NCBI RefSeq assembly: GCF_001889545.1
Contig: NZ_CP018194.1
Coordinates: 372,001 to 436,000, forward strand
Origin: Granulibacter bethesdensis
GTDB taxonomy: Bacteria > Pseudomonadota > Alphaproteobacteria > Acetobacterales > Acetobacteraceae
DNA: 64,000 bases
Direction: 5' to 3'
Of the stretch, positions 40,506 to 49,320 are shown one piece after another. The notes under the pieces were generated by a model. The model searched no databases. It was not told the DNA's origin and was given only the letters and a program-made list of their open reading frames with translations. Numbering within the stretch: the stretch's first letter is position 1; every line of letters begins with the position of its first letter. The position numbers and the translations under genes were made by a program.

Positions 40506-41591
40506 ATGAAGTTCCGGAGTGCGCTCCTGGCCGCGACAGTCATTGCGGCACCAATCGCCGCGAAGGCACAGCCGGTCACCGGCCTGTATGTCAGCGGCGG
40601 CGTTGGCGTTAATCTTCAGCAGAACCAGACCGTCAATGCCGGTGGCATCTTTTCCGGTGCTGGTTTCAACACCCGTTCTGAACCCGGTGTGACCGGTCAG
40701 GCCAGTGTCGGCTACGGCCTCGGCAATGGTCTGCGCGCAGAACTCGAAGGGTTCTACAGCTGGAACGATCTCCGCTCCATCAAGAGCAGCGGCCCGACCA
40801 GCAGCAGCGGCAAGAACGAGAAGGCTGGCGCTTTCGTCAACCTGCTCTATGACTTCGACCTGGGTCTGCCGGTCTACCCGTATGTCGGCGTTGGCGCCGG
40901 TTACGTGTGGGACCACAACGTTGTGAACGCTGTGGCCGCCAATGGTGGTAGTGCTCTGCACTACGACAAGAGCACCGACAATTTCGGTTACCAGGGTATC
41001 GCTGGTCTGTCCTACCCGCTGCCGGTTCCCGGCCTGTCTCTGACGGCTGAATACCGCTTCATGGGCATTCTGGACCCGCAGCCTGCCGCTGGCGGTGCCG
41101 TTTACGGCCTGACCAACGGTGCCATCACCAGCCAGGCCCGTGGCAACATGAAGTTCGGCAATGACTTCAACCACCAGATCCTGATCGGCGTTCGTTATGC
41201 GTTCGGCGTGACCCCGCCGCCGCCGCCGCCGGCCCCGATCGTGGCGCCGAAGCCGACCGCTGCCCGCACCTACCTGGTGTTCTTCGATTGGGATCGCGCT
41301 GATCTGACCGCCCGTGCGCGTGAGATCGTTGCCGAAGCCGCCCGCGCTTCCACGCAGGTTCAGGCCACCCGCATCGAAGTCAACGGCTACACCGACAAGT
41401 CGGGCACGCCGCAGTACAACCAGCGTCTGTCCGTCCGTCGCGCCCAGAGCGTTGCGGCCGAGTTGGTCAAGGACGGCGTTCCGCGTAATGTCATCTTCAT
41501 CCATGGTTTCGGTGAAACCCACCCCCTCGTGCCGACGGCACAGGGTGTGCGTGAGCCGCAGAACCGCCGCGTGGAAATCATCCTCCACTAA
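40506..41591 (+). CDS. OmpA-family outer-membrane protein, copy 2
   Basis: Second gene of the tandem pair. The mature protein is identical to copy 1; only the signal peptide differs (MKFRSALLAATVIAAPIAA versus MKLRSALLAATVLAAPVAA), and these codons also differ at synonymous positions. Domains are as in copy 1: beta barrel, proline linker and OmpA peptidoglycan-binding domain. Its own ribosome site cgaggagaga and leader hairpin imply independent expression. Confidence 0.92.
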   Translation: MKFRSALLAATVIAAPIAAKAQPVTGLYVSGGVGVNLQQNQTVNAGGIFSGAGFNTRSEPGVTGQASVGYGLGNGLRAELEGFYSWNDLRSIKSSGPTSSSGKNEKAGAFVNLLYDFDLGLPVYPYVGVGAGYVWDHNVVNAVAANGGSALHYDKSTDNFGYQGIAGLSYPLPVPGLSLTAEYRFMGILDPQPAAGGAVYGLTNGAITSQARGNMKFGNDFNHQILIGVRYAFGVTPPPPPPAPIVAPKPTAARTYLVFFDWDRADLTARAREIVAEAARASTQVQATRIEVNGYTDKSGTPQYNQRLSVRRAQSVAAELVKDGVPRNVIFIHGFGETHPLVPTAQGVREPQNRRVEIILH

Positions 41592-41697
41592 GCGCCTGCG
41601 CACTCTGGACGGAAATGGAGGGGCACTTCGGTGCCCCTCTTTTTTTGCTTATTTTTTCGCAATGCGCCATTTTCAAGGGACTTGCCCGTTGCGTTTT
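40569..41697. repeat. Long direct repeat, unit 2
   Basis: Second unit, offset by 1448 bases. Recombination between the units would delete one gene copy and leave a hybrid gene. Confidence 0.9.
41618..41646 (+). terminator. Rho-independent terminator of OmpA copy 2
   Basis: Same nine-base stem, ttcg tetraloop and T tract as after copy 1. Confidence 0.92.
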
Positions 41698-41762
41698 TGT
41701 CGTAAAACAGCCGCAATAGCTTCCTGACATCATATGATACGTCTGTCCGTCACGGAGCGCCC

Positions 41763-43340
41763 ATGCAGGTTCCTCTCACTGTTTCAGCCGACTCCGCATC
41801 CCATCCGGACCCGTTCCTTGGATACGATCCCGGACAGTATTTCTGCGAACTGACCACTCACAGGGAAGGCGGTGGTCAGGCCGGTGAGAAAGTGCGTCAG
41901 CGCATGGCGAAGATTGGTCTGGATAATCTTCGCCAAAGGGCTGCAGCGGCGGAGAATGATCTTATCAATCTGGGGATCACCTTTACGGTCTATTCAGAGG
42001 CGACGGCGATAGACCGGATCCTGCCGTTCGACTGTATTCCCCGTATTATCACCAGTGCGGAATGGGCCCAGCTTGAGGCAGGCGTTAAGCAGCGTGTCAC
42101 AGCGTTGAATGCCTTTCTGCATGATGTTTATCATGAGCAGCACATTCTGAATGACGGTACCATTCCGCGCGATCTGGTATTGGGCAACAGTAATTACCGT
42201 CCCGAAATGGAGCATTTCCCGATCCGTTTTGGCACCTATGCCCATATCTGCGGAATCGACATTGTTCGTGATGAAAGCGGTGCGTTTCGCGTTCTGGAGG
42301 ACAATGCCCGCACTCCGTCGGGTGTGTCCTATGTGATTGAAAACCGTCATCTGATGCTGCGCGCCTTTCCTGATCTGATGGCGGGCATGCGCTTGCGTCC
42401 GGTGGATGATTATGGGCACCGGCTGAGGGAGGCGATGGCGGAAATCGCGCCGGAGGGTGTGGATGATCCGCAGGTCGTGCTGCTGTCACCCGGAATTTAT
42501 AATTCAGCCTATTTCGAGCATGTGTTTCTGGCCCGTGAGATGGGCGTGCCGCTGGTCGAGGGGGCTGATTTGACGGTCGAGAATGACCGCGTTTACATGC
42601 GTACGACTGCCGGGTTGAAGATGGTGCATACGATCTATCGCCGCATCGGTGATGATTTTCTGGACCCGACCGTGTTCCGTCCAGAAAGTCTGCTGGGTGT
42701 TGCTGGTCTGATCGGCGCATGGCGGAAGGGCAACGTCACTCTGGCCAATGCCGTCGGTACCGGCGTGGCCGATGACAAGGCGATCTATGCCTACATGCCC
42801 CGGATCATCCGTTATTATCTGAATGAGGATCCGATCCTGTCGAATGTGGATACCCATATCTGTCGGGAGAAAGACGGGCTGGCCTACACGCTGGATAATC
42901 TGGACAGGCTGGTCGTCAAACCGGTTGGTGAATCAGGTGGCTATGGCATCACCATCGGCCCGCGCGCAACGCGGGAGGAACTGGATCATGCGCGTGCCGC
43001 GTTGCTTGCCGATCCTGCCAACTGGATCAGTCAGCCAGTGGTCAATCTCTCTGTTGCGCCGACCCTGACACCGGCGGGTATTCAGCCCCGCCACCTTGAT
43101 CTGCGACCCTTTGCAGTGACTGGCAGGGATACCTGGGTTCTGCCGGGTGGTTTGTCCCGTGTGGCGATGAAGGCCGGCAGTCTGGTGGTGAATTCTTCTC
43201 AGGGTGGCGGTTCGAAGGATACGTGGGTGTTGGAGGATCCGGTGACGGCTCCTCCATCCTCTGTTGGTCTCGTCGAGCCGGGGGCCATTGGTAGCGATGC
43301 CCAGCCAATGGGCGAAACCAAACCTGTTACACTGATCTGA
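41763..43340 (+). CDS. Circularly permuted ATP-grasp protein (DUF404/DUF407)
   Basis: Probable ATP-dependent carboxylate-amine ligase with the ATP-grasp elements in permuted order. Characteristic segments are FDCIPRIITSAEW, LNAFLHDVYHEQHIL, CGIDIVRDESGAFRVLEDNARTPSG in the middle, and VVKPVGESGGYGITIGP near residue 380. Length 525. It is followed 16 bases later by an alpha-E gene, its usual partner; together they are thought to modify a small molecule or peptide, in many genomes with a transglutaminase-like gene that is absent here. Confidence 0.88.
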   Translation: MQVPLTVSADSASHPDPFLGYDPGQYFCELTTHREGGGQAGEKVRQRMAKIGLDNLRQRAAAAENDLINLGITFTVYSEATAIDRILPFDCIPRIITSAEWAQLEAGVKQRVTALNAFLHDVYHEQHILNDGTIPRDLVLGNSNYRPEMEHFPIRFGTYAHICGIDIVRDESGAFRVLEDNARTPSGVSYVIENRHLMLRAFPDLMAGMRLRPVDDYGHRLREAMAEIAPEGVDDPQVVLLSPGIYNSAYFEHVFLAREMGVPLVEGADLTVENDRVYMRTTAGLKMVHTIYRRIGDDFLDPTVFRPESLLGVAGLIGAWRKGNVTLANAVGTGVADDKAIYAYMPRIIRYYLNEDPILSNVDTHICREKDGLAYTLDNLDRLVVKPVGESGGYGITIGPRATREELDHARAALLADPANWISQPVVNLSVAPTLTPAGIQPRHLDLRPFAVTGRDTWVLPGGLSRVAMKAGSLVVNSSQGGGSKDTWVLEDPVTAPPSSVGLVEPGAIGSDAQPMGETKPVTLI

Positions 43341-43356
43341 CGAGAAAGGTTTTCTC

Positions 43357-44388
43357 ATGCCCTCCCGTCACGTGCCGCTGCTTGCCCGTTATGCCGAATC
43401 CCTGTTCTGGATGGCCCGCTATCTGGAACGCGTGGAAAATCTGGCCCGTCTGATTGATGTTATTCAGAATTTCGAAAGTCCGGGGCGGGAAACGGAATCC
43501 TGGTACAGCCTGATCTGCATCAATGGGGACGAGGCCAATTTCCTGGAGAGTGGTCTGCAATCCGATGCTGATGGCATCAAGCGTTTCTACCTTTTATCGC
43601 CTGACAATCCGACCAGCATGCAGGCCAGCATCGAAGCCGCCCGGACCAACGCGCGGGCCTTGAGGCCGTTAATCAGCACGGAAATGTGGCTTCAGCTCAA
43701 TATTTTCCATCGTGACGTCATGGCGATCCGTGACAGTGACCTGGAGGGGGATCATCTCTCACGCCTTTGTACCCGTCTGAAGGAAGGAGTGCAGGCGCAT
43801 ACAGGGATTACCGAAGGCACGTTCTTTCGGGATGAAGGATGGCATTTCTACCAGTTGGGACGGCAGATTGAACGGGCTGACCAGTCTACTCGCCTGCTCG
43901 ACATCAAATATAATCTGTTGATGCCAAAAAACGTCGAGGAGCGGCGGGTTAAGGAACTGACGCAGTGGATGGCCATATTGCGTGCTGCGGCCGGGTATCA
44001 TGCATTCCGGCGCATTTCGCCGCCTTCATTTCTGCCGGGTGATATTGTCGCCTTTCTGCTGAACGACACGTCTTTTCCACGTAGCGTTGCGGTCTGTGTT
44101 TTGCAGATCGAATGGCATGTGACGCAACTTCGTCGCCAATATGGGCTGAGGGGTACGGCGCCTGCGCTGGAACAGGTCGAAACGCTGCGTGATTGTGTGA
44201 TGGTGCCATCCATCGCTGATATTCTGGCCGGTGGGCTGCATGATTTTCTGGATGGGTTGCAGAATGGGCTGAGCAACCTCTCCTTCGAGATCGGGCAGGC
44301 ATTTTTCCGTGACTGGCCGCCCCGTTTAACCGAGCAGCCGGACCTCCCTGCTTTCCAGAGCCAGACGCAGACTCAAAATAGTCCCTGA
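43357..44388 (+). CDS. Alpha-E domain protein (DUF403)
   Basis: All-helical protein of 343 residues starting with the conserved LLARYAESLFWMARYLERVENLARLIDV, and with FYQLGRQIERADQSTRLLDIKYNLL in the middle, the two diagnostic alpha-E segments. Nearly always encoded beside a circularly permuted ATP-grasp protein, as here (16-base gap). Biochemical role not established. It converges on the following lipoprotein gene with two bases between stop codons. Confidence 0.9.
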   Translation: MPSRHVPLLARYAESLFWMARYLERVENLARLIDVIQNFESPGRETESWYSLICINGDEANFLESGLQSDADGIKRFYLLSPDNPTSMQASIEAARTNARALRPLISTEMWLQLNIFHRDVMAIRDSDLEGDHLSRLCTRLKEGVQAHTGITEGTFFRDEGWHFYQLGRQIERADQSTRLLDIKYNLLMPKNVEERRVKELTQWMAILRAAAGYHAFRRISPPSFLPGDIVAFLLNDTSFPRSVAVCVLQIEWHVTQLRRQYGLRGTAPALEQVETLRDCVMVPSIADILAGGLHDFLDGLQNGLSNLSFEIGQAFFRDWPPRLTEQPDLPAFQSQTQTQNSP

Positions 44389-44390
44389 GT

Positions 44391-45530
44391 TTATCTTCGA
44401 TGCGGGCGGAAACCCGCCCAGCCATTGGCGGCATCGTACAGATAGTCATATCCGTTGAGGAAGTGCACACCGGTATTGACGAAGATCGGTCGCTGTACAT
44501 GTCCGTTGGTGCGGGGTTCAACCAGTATCACGGCTGAGGGGGTCATGAGGCCGCGATCCCCGATGACGAAGCTGTAGTGTGCGGCTGTGTCTCCTGCTGT
44601 GATCGTGACAGGGGTTCCTGTGCCCAGTTCCTCCCCGTTGAGAGAGAGATCGGACAGCCAACTGACAGGAACAGTCGCGAACATGCGGGTGACGCCAGTA
44701 TCCATCAGCAGGGTGCCGCCGCAGACAGGCTGATGAGAGGCGACACCGATACAGGCAGGGATTGGTCCCCAGTCGCCTTCAACATTGGAATGGGGCAGCC
44801 TGACCAGGGAAAATCCCCTTTTAGCCATGGCCATTGCACCGCCTGACGGCAGACCGATCCGAACCGAACGGGAAGTGATGATGTAGCCGGGCGTGCCTGT
44901 ATCGCCCCCCATGCCGGGGGAGGGATTGAGGAATGGATTGTGAGAGGGGCCGCTCTGTTGCTGGTGGTCGTCTTCGCGGGCAAACCCGATTCCCAGCATG
45001 GCGACGTCCCGGGGATGATCGCTTGGTATGCAGCTGCGGGCTGTTGGCAGACAGGCAATTTGCATGACGGCCAGCACAGGGATCGGCGAGGAAATAAATT
45101 GATGCCCGTGTGCACCGGTTACGGTAACGCGTGTCAGTACCCAGCGCCCGATCATGATGCGACCGGAGCTGCTGTAGGTCAGTTCGGCTGGCCCCAGATC
45201 ACGCAAGGTTGCATTATCAGGTAGCGCTGTGGCGCTAATCACGACGCCGGTTGACCCGGTATCCATGATGGCCCGCATCCGGACACCGCCCAGCGAAACA
45301 AGCAGGGAAGGTGATTCTCTCCGTGCTTCTCCCGATTGTGGATTGTTCAGGAATGTCAGCTCCACACTGCCATCGTTGCGTGTGAAGTCTCCGGAATGCC
45401 CTGCATGGGGGGCGCAGGAGGCCGCAATGAGTGCAGTAATGCAGGCAGCTACCAAGCGCGCCACCCATAAAGTGGCCCGCTTGCGGGTGTGTTGCTGACC
45501 GAGTGACATGGGCCTGCAGAAACAGGCCAT
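44391..45530 (-). CDS. Retropepsin-like aspartyl protease lipoprotein
   Basis: A 379-residue predicted lipoprotein with signal VARLVAACITALIAASC and two aspartic-protease-like motifs: AIMDTGSTGVVI near residue 90 and LLMDTGVTRMFA in the second half. Between them lies an unusual GN/P-rich linker (QQQSGPSHNPFLNPSPGMGG). The ATG at 45530 overlaps the pyk stop by one base (TGATG); an ATG at 45509 is an alternative. Layout (two DTG, lipobox, coupling to an upstream housekeeping gene) parallels the protease after radA, though the sequences are not obviously close. Confidence 0.7.
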   Translation of the reverse strand: MACFCRPMSLGQQHTRKRATLWVARLVAACITALIAASCAPHAGHSGDFTRNDGSVELTFLNNPQSGEARRESPSLLVSLGGVRMRAIMDTGSTGVVISATALPDNATLRDLGPAELTYSSSGRIMIGRWVLTRVTVTGAHGHQFISSPIPVLAVMQIACLPTARSCIPSDHPRDVAMLGIGFAREDDHQQQSGPSHNPFLNPSPGMGGDTGTPGYIITSRSVRIGLPSGGAMAMAKRGFSLVRLPHSNVEGDWGPIPACIGVASHQPVCGGTLLMDTGVTRMFATVPVSWLSDLSLNGEELGTGTPVTITAGDTAAHYSFVIGDRGLMTPSAVILVEPRTNGHVQRPIFVNTGVHFLNGYDYLYDAANGWAGFRPHRR

Positions 45531-46963
45531 CAAATAACGGAGGCAACCCGGATTGCGTTGGTGCCGCCCTTCAGACCCAGCGGAATACCGGCGGTCACCA
45601 CGATTTCCTCGCCAACGGAGGCAAATCCTTCCGACTGCGCATGCCGTATGGCGCGGCTGACCGTATCGGTCATGGATTGGGTGGGCGGTGTCACCACCGC
45701 ATGTACCCCCCAGGCCACGGCCAGACGACGGGCTGTGTTTTCCTCGGTGGTCAGGCCGATCACCGGGCATTCCGGGCGTTCCCGGGCTACCCGCAGGGCG
45801 GTGCGTCCACTGGCAGTGTAGGCGGCGATGGCGCGTGCCTGAATGGTCTGTGCGATCTGCCGGGCCGCGGTGGCGATGGCATCGGCGGTTTTTGGCTCCG
45901 GCGCGGGGCGGTTGGAGTCCGTAATGGCGCGCCAGCCAGCATCGCGCTCCACGCGGGCAACAATACGGTCCATGATGTTGACGGCTTCATACGGGAATTG
46001 CCCGGCAGCGGTCTCCGCCGAGAGCATCACCGCATCAGCCCCATCAAACACCGCGGTGGCGACGTCGGAGGCTTCGGCGCGGGTCGGGGCTGGCGCATTG
46101 ATCATGCTTTCCAGCATCTGTGTCGCCACCACCACAGGCAGACCCAGTTTCCGGGCGGCGCGGATGATGTTTTTCTGCGCCAGAGGCACTTCTTCCGGGG
46201 GGAGTTCAACGCCCAGATCGCCACGCGCCACCATCACGGCGTCGGAAGCTTCCAGAATACCTTCGAGATTTTCCAGCGCCTGCGGCTTTTCCATTTTCGT
46301 CATGATCCAGGCGCGGTCACCAATCAGAGCACGTGCTTCCAGCACATCCTCGACCCGCTGCACGAAGGAGAGGCCGATATAGTCCACCCCATGGTCCAGC
46401 GCGAAAGCAAGATCGGCGCGGTCTTTCTCGGTCAGGGCGGGAATCGGCAACACCACATCCGGCACATTCACGCCCTTGCGGTCGGACAGTGGGCCGCCGA
46501 CCAGCACGGTGCATTCCAGATGATCGCCCCGGTTACGGTCTACATGCAGACGCAGCTTGCCATCGTCCAGCAGCAGGGTGGTGCCGTAGGTGGCTGCTTC
46601 GATAATTTCTTTGTGGGGGAGCTGCACCCGTTCACGGTCACCGGGAATTGGGCTGAGATCGAGCCGGAATTTCTGTCCTGTCTGAAGATGCGCCCGGCCA
46701 CCGCCGAATGTGCCGACACGCAGCTTCGGTCCCTGCACGTCTGCCAGAATGCCGATGGGACGGCGCATTTCGGCTTCCAGTTCCCGAATTGCATGGATGC
46801 GCTCGGCGTGATCGCTATGGGAGCCGTGGCTGAAATTGATGCGGAACACATCGGCCCCGGCCTGAAACAGGCGGGCCAGCATCTCGGGCGAGGAGCTGGC
46901 CGGTCCAATGGTCGCGACGATCTTGGTACGCCGCTGGCGGCGGAGACGGGAACGAATGGCCAT
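45530..46963 (-). CDS. pyk: Pyruvate kinase
   Basis: Converts phosphoenolpyruvate and ADP to pyruvate and ATP. TIM-barrel landmarks are RTKIVATIGPASSSPEM, RINFSHGSH, the active-site segment IMTKMEKPQALENLEGIL and VMVARGDLGVELPPEEVP, then MLSAETAAGQFPYEAV. Full length, 477 residues. It lies downstream of the glycerate kinase gene on the same strand (101 bases), and its product uses the PEP that glycerate 2-phosphate yields through enolase. Confidence 0.96.
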   Translation of the reverse strand: MAIRSRLRRQRRTKIVATIGPASSSPEMLARLFQAGADVFRINFSHGSHSDHAERIHAIRELEAEMRRPIGILADVQGPKLRVGTFGGGRAHLQTGQKFRLDLSPIPGDRERVQLPHKEIIEAATYGTTLLLDDGKLRLHVDRNRGDHLECTVLVGGPLSDRKGVNVPDVVLPIPALTEKDRADLAFALDHGVDYIGLSFVQRVEDVLEARALIGDRAWIMTKMEKPQALENLEGILEASDAVMVARGDLGVELPPEEVPLAQKNIIRAARKLGLPVVVATQMLESMINAPAPTRAEASDVATAVFDGADAVMLSAETAAGQFPYEAVNIMDRIVARVERDAGWRAITDSNRPAPEPKTADAIATAARQIAQTIQARAIAAYTASGRTALRVARERPECPVIGLTTEENTARRLAVAWGVHAVVTPPTQSMTDTVSRAIRHAQSEGFASVGEEIVVTAGIPLGLKGGTNAIRVASVI

Positions 46964-47064
46964 TGATTTGATCCGGCGTAGTTTTGCGGTGGTATTTTGC
47001 AGGGGTGGTTGGCAGGACCGGCGGTGGCTGAGTGTCTCTGTCTCCGCCGGTCCGGGAAGGCTGG

Positions 47065-48333
47065 TCAGAGGATAACGATGGCCCGAATGTCATTGACGTT
47101 GGTCAGGGTGGCGCCGGTCTTGATCAGATCACCGACCGCATCGAACAGCGAGTAGCTGTCATGACCATCAAGGAAGGCGCGCGGGTCGAGTCCCTTGGCC
47201 CGGGCGCGGGCGAGCGTATCGGGGGTCACGATGGCCCCGGCGGCATCCTCGGTTCCGTCGATACCGTCCGTATCGCCAGCCACCGCATAGATGTTGCTGG
47301 CCCCGTTCAGGGTCAGCGCGAGGCTCAGCAGGAATTCGGTGTTGCGTCCACCGCGTCCGGCGCTCTGGCCCTTGGCGATGGTGACAGTGGTTTCACCACC
47401 GGACAGAAGCACGGCCGGGGCTTTGAGCGGATAGCCATGCTGACGGACGCTCTGCGCGATTCCGGCCAGCAGGGTGCCGGCGACATGGCTTTCGCCTTCC
47501 AGACTGTCGCCGAGGATCAGCGGGGTCAGCCCCTCGGCGCGGGCGGCGGCGGCGGCGGCCTCCAGCGCCATCAGCGGTGCTGCGATCATGCGGAAATCGC
47601 CTTTCGGCTGAGCCGGTTTTGCCGCTGCGGCGCGGTCCAGCAGCGCGGAGACTTCCGGCGGAACCTCAATCTTGTACCGCTTCAGAATGGCCTTGGCATC
47701 CTCGGCGGTGGTCGGATCAGGGACGGTCGGTCCGCTGGCGATCACGGCTGGCTCGTCGCCCGGGACGTCGCTGATGCCCAGTGTGATGACCCGCGCTGGC
47801 GCCGCGGCGGCCGCAAGACGGCCCCCCTTGATACCGGAAAGCTGACGGCGCACTGCGTTCATTTCGCTGATCGTGGCGCCGGAGCGCAGCAGGGCACGGT
47901 TGATGTCCTGCTTGTGAGCGATGGTCAGCCCTTCACCCGGCAGCACCATCAGGGAGGAGCCGCCGCCGGAAATCAGTGCGATCACCAGATCCTCTTCGGT
48001 CAGCCCGGACACGGTCTCCAGAATACGGCGTGCAGCGGCCTCGCTGCGGGCATCGGGAACGGGGTGGGAGGCTTCCAGAACTTCGATGCGCTTGGTCGGG
48101 CAGGTATGCCCGTCCCGCGTTACCACCACGCCGGACAGATCCACATCGGGCCATGCGTTTTCAAGGGCGGCCGCCATGGCTGCCGCCGACTTGCCGGCAC
48201 CGACGACAATGCAGCGCCCGCGCGGCTTTTCCGGCAGATGCGCGGCCAGAACCTGATGCGGATCGGCAGCTTTCACCGCGGCGGTGAAAATTGTATTCAG
48301 CGCACGGCGGGCGCGGTCCTCGGTCCATTCCAT
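47065..48333 (-). CDS. gckA: Glycerate 2-kinase (MOFRL/DUF4147 family)
   Basis: Phosphorylates glycerate to 2-phosphoglycerate. The N-terminal domain has GRCIVVGAGKSAAAMA and VIALISGGGSSLMVLP; the C-terminal MOFRL part has LLSGGETTVTI, GRGGRNTEFLLSLAL and GDTDGIDGTEDAAGA. The 422-residue length is standard. The family is GckA of the serine cycle and also TtuD in glyoxylate and tartrate use. Next to pyk it would feed glycerate into lower glycolysis; with the mxa cluster in the same window, a serine-cycle role is possible but unproven. Confidence 0.88.
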   Translation of the reverse strand: MEWTEDRARRALNTIFTAAVKAADPHQVLAAHLPEKPRGRCIVVGAGKSAAAMAAALENAWPDVDLSGVVVTRDGHTCPTKRIEVLEASHPVPDARSEAAARRILETVSGLTEEDLVIALISGGGSSLMVLPGEGLTIAHKQDINRALLRSGATISEMNAVRRQLSGIKGGRLAAAAAPARVITLGISDVPGDEPAVIASGPTVPDPTTAEDAKAILKRYKIEVPPEVSALLDRAAAAKPAQPKGDFRMIAAPLMALEAAAAAARAEGLTPLILGDSLEGESHVAGTLLAGIAQSVRQHGYPLKAPAVLLSGGETTVTIAKGQSAGRGGRNTEFLLSLALTLNGASNIYAVAGDTDGIDGTEDAAGAIVTPDTLARARAKGLDPRAFLDGHDSYSLFDAVGDLIKTGATLTNVNDIRAIVIL

Positions 48334-48503
48334 CGTTGCTCTCCCCCTCCCGGATACCTGTATCGATCAGGTGGCCGGTGTCATGGCGTCCTGGCAGTTC
48401 TAGTCCGTCGGGTATGGCGCGGCGACCGGGGCGATGCCATCTCTGTCAGCCTGCCATAGCACCATCTGTGCCGTCCTTCTGGACTGCATGAGGAGAAAAG
48501 CCA

Positions 48504-48815
48504 ATGCCCGTTCCTGATTTCGATGCACAAACCCGCCTTGAACTGGAAGCAGCCGCCTTTCGCAGGCTGCGTGATCACCTGCGTGAACGCAGCGATGTGC
48601 AGAATATCGATCTGATGATTCTGGCCGGATTCTGCCGCAACTGCCTTTCCCGCTGGTACAGGGAGGCTGCGGAGGAGAAAGGACTGACGCTGGCGGATGC
48701 CGATGCGCGGGAGATCGTTTACGGGATGCCTTACAAGGAATGGCAGTCCCTGCATCAGCAGCCCGTGACCCCGGAGCAGCAGGCGGCGTTCGAGAAGGCG
48801 CAGAAAGCACACTGA
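48504..48815 (+). CDS. DUF1244 family protein
   Basis: A 103-residue protein whose central segment QNIDLMILAGFCRNCLSRWYREAAEEKG with two Cys and YGMPYKEWQ is diagnostic of DUF1244, widespread in proteobacteria and of unknown function. A ggagaaaagcca ribosome region precedes the ATG. Confidence 0.88.
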   Translation: MPVPDFDAQTRLELEAAAFRRLRDHLRERSDVQNIDLMILAGFCRNCLSRWYREAAEEKGLTLADADAREIVYGMPYKEWQSLHQQPVTPEQQAAFEKAQKAH

Positions 48816-48956
48816 CTGCAAGCCCACCTGGATGCACCGGGCTTGATCCGGTGGCCTGCGCGGGCGTATGCCCGCCCGCCTGACGGCGTGGTGCATCCGT
48901 GGGCTGTCTGCGGGCATAATGACGCGCAACAGGCATCAAGGAAGGAGCCGGGGATC

Positions 48957-49232
48957 ATGGCCTTGGACGATACGGACAGAAAGCCGGATGACGTGAACAG
49001 CGGTGGCATCGCCGCAGACCGCCTGCGCAGTATCATCGAGCGTATCGAGCGGCTGGAAGAGGAGCGTAAAGCCCTCGGCAGTGACATCAAGGATATTTAT
49101 TCCGAAGCGAAATCCGCCGGATTCGACGTCAAGGTGATTCGCCAGCTGATCCGCATCCGCAAGCAGGAACCTGCGGAAGTGGAGGAAATGGAAAGCCTGC
49201 TGGACGTTTATCGCCGCGCTCTGGGCATGTGA
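48957..49232 (+). CDS. gapR: GapR-type nucleoid-associated protein (DUF2312)
   Basis: Small DNA-binding protein that clamps overtwisted DNA ahead of replication and transcription forks in alphaproteobacteria. The 91-residue sequence has the coiled-coil core RLRSIIERIERLEEERKALGSDIKDIYSEAKSAGFD and the conserved end KVIRQLIRIRK...DVYRRALGM. I start at the ATG at 48957 with an aaggagcc site; a longer frame upstream lacks similarity. The window also carries gyrase B, GapR's functional partner in supercoil control. Confidence 0.92.
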   Translation: MALDDTDRKPDDVNSGGIAADRLRSIIERIERLEEERKALGSDIKDIYSEAKSAGFDVKVIRQLIRIRKQEPAEVEEMESLLDVYRRALGM

Positions 49233-49320
49233 GACATGCGCGCCTGGGGCGGGAACGGTTTGACGTCGCCGCCCGGGCGCTTAAATGCTGGAGCCTGACG
49301 AATGACAAGGATGGCTCCGC

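Noticed and set aside
39094-41603. Two long minus-strand reading frames (353 and 406 codons) opposite the ompA genes
   Set aside because: They mirror strongly biased codons of the genuine plus-strand OmpA genes, have no ribosome site and resemble no protein family.
45503-48459. Long plus-strand frames opposite pyk and the glycerate kinase gene
   Set aside because: The opposite strand encodes complete, motif-bearing enzymes; the plus-strand frames are by-products of GC-rich third positions.
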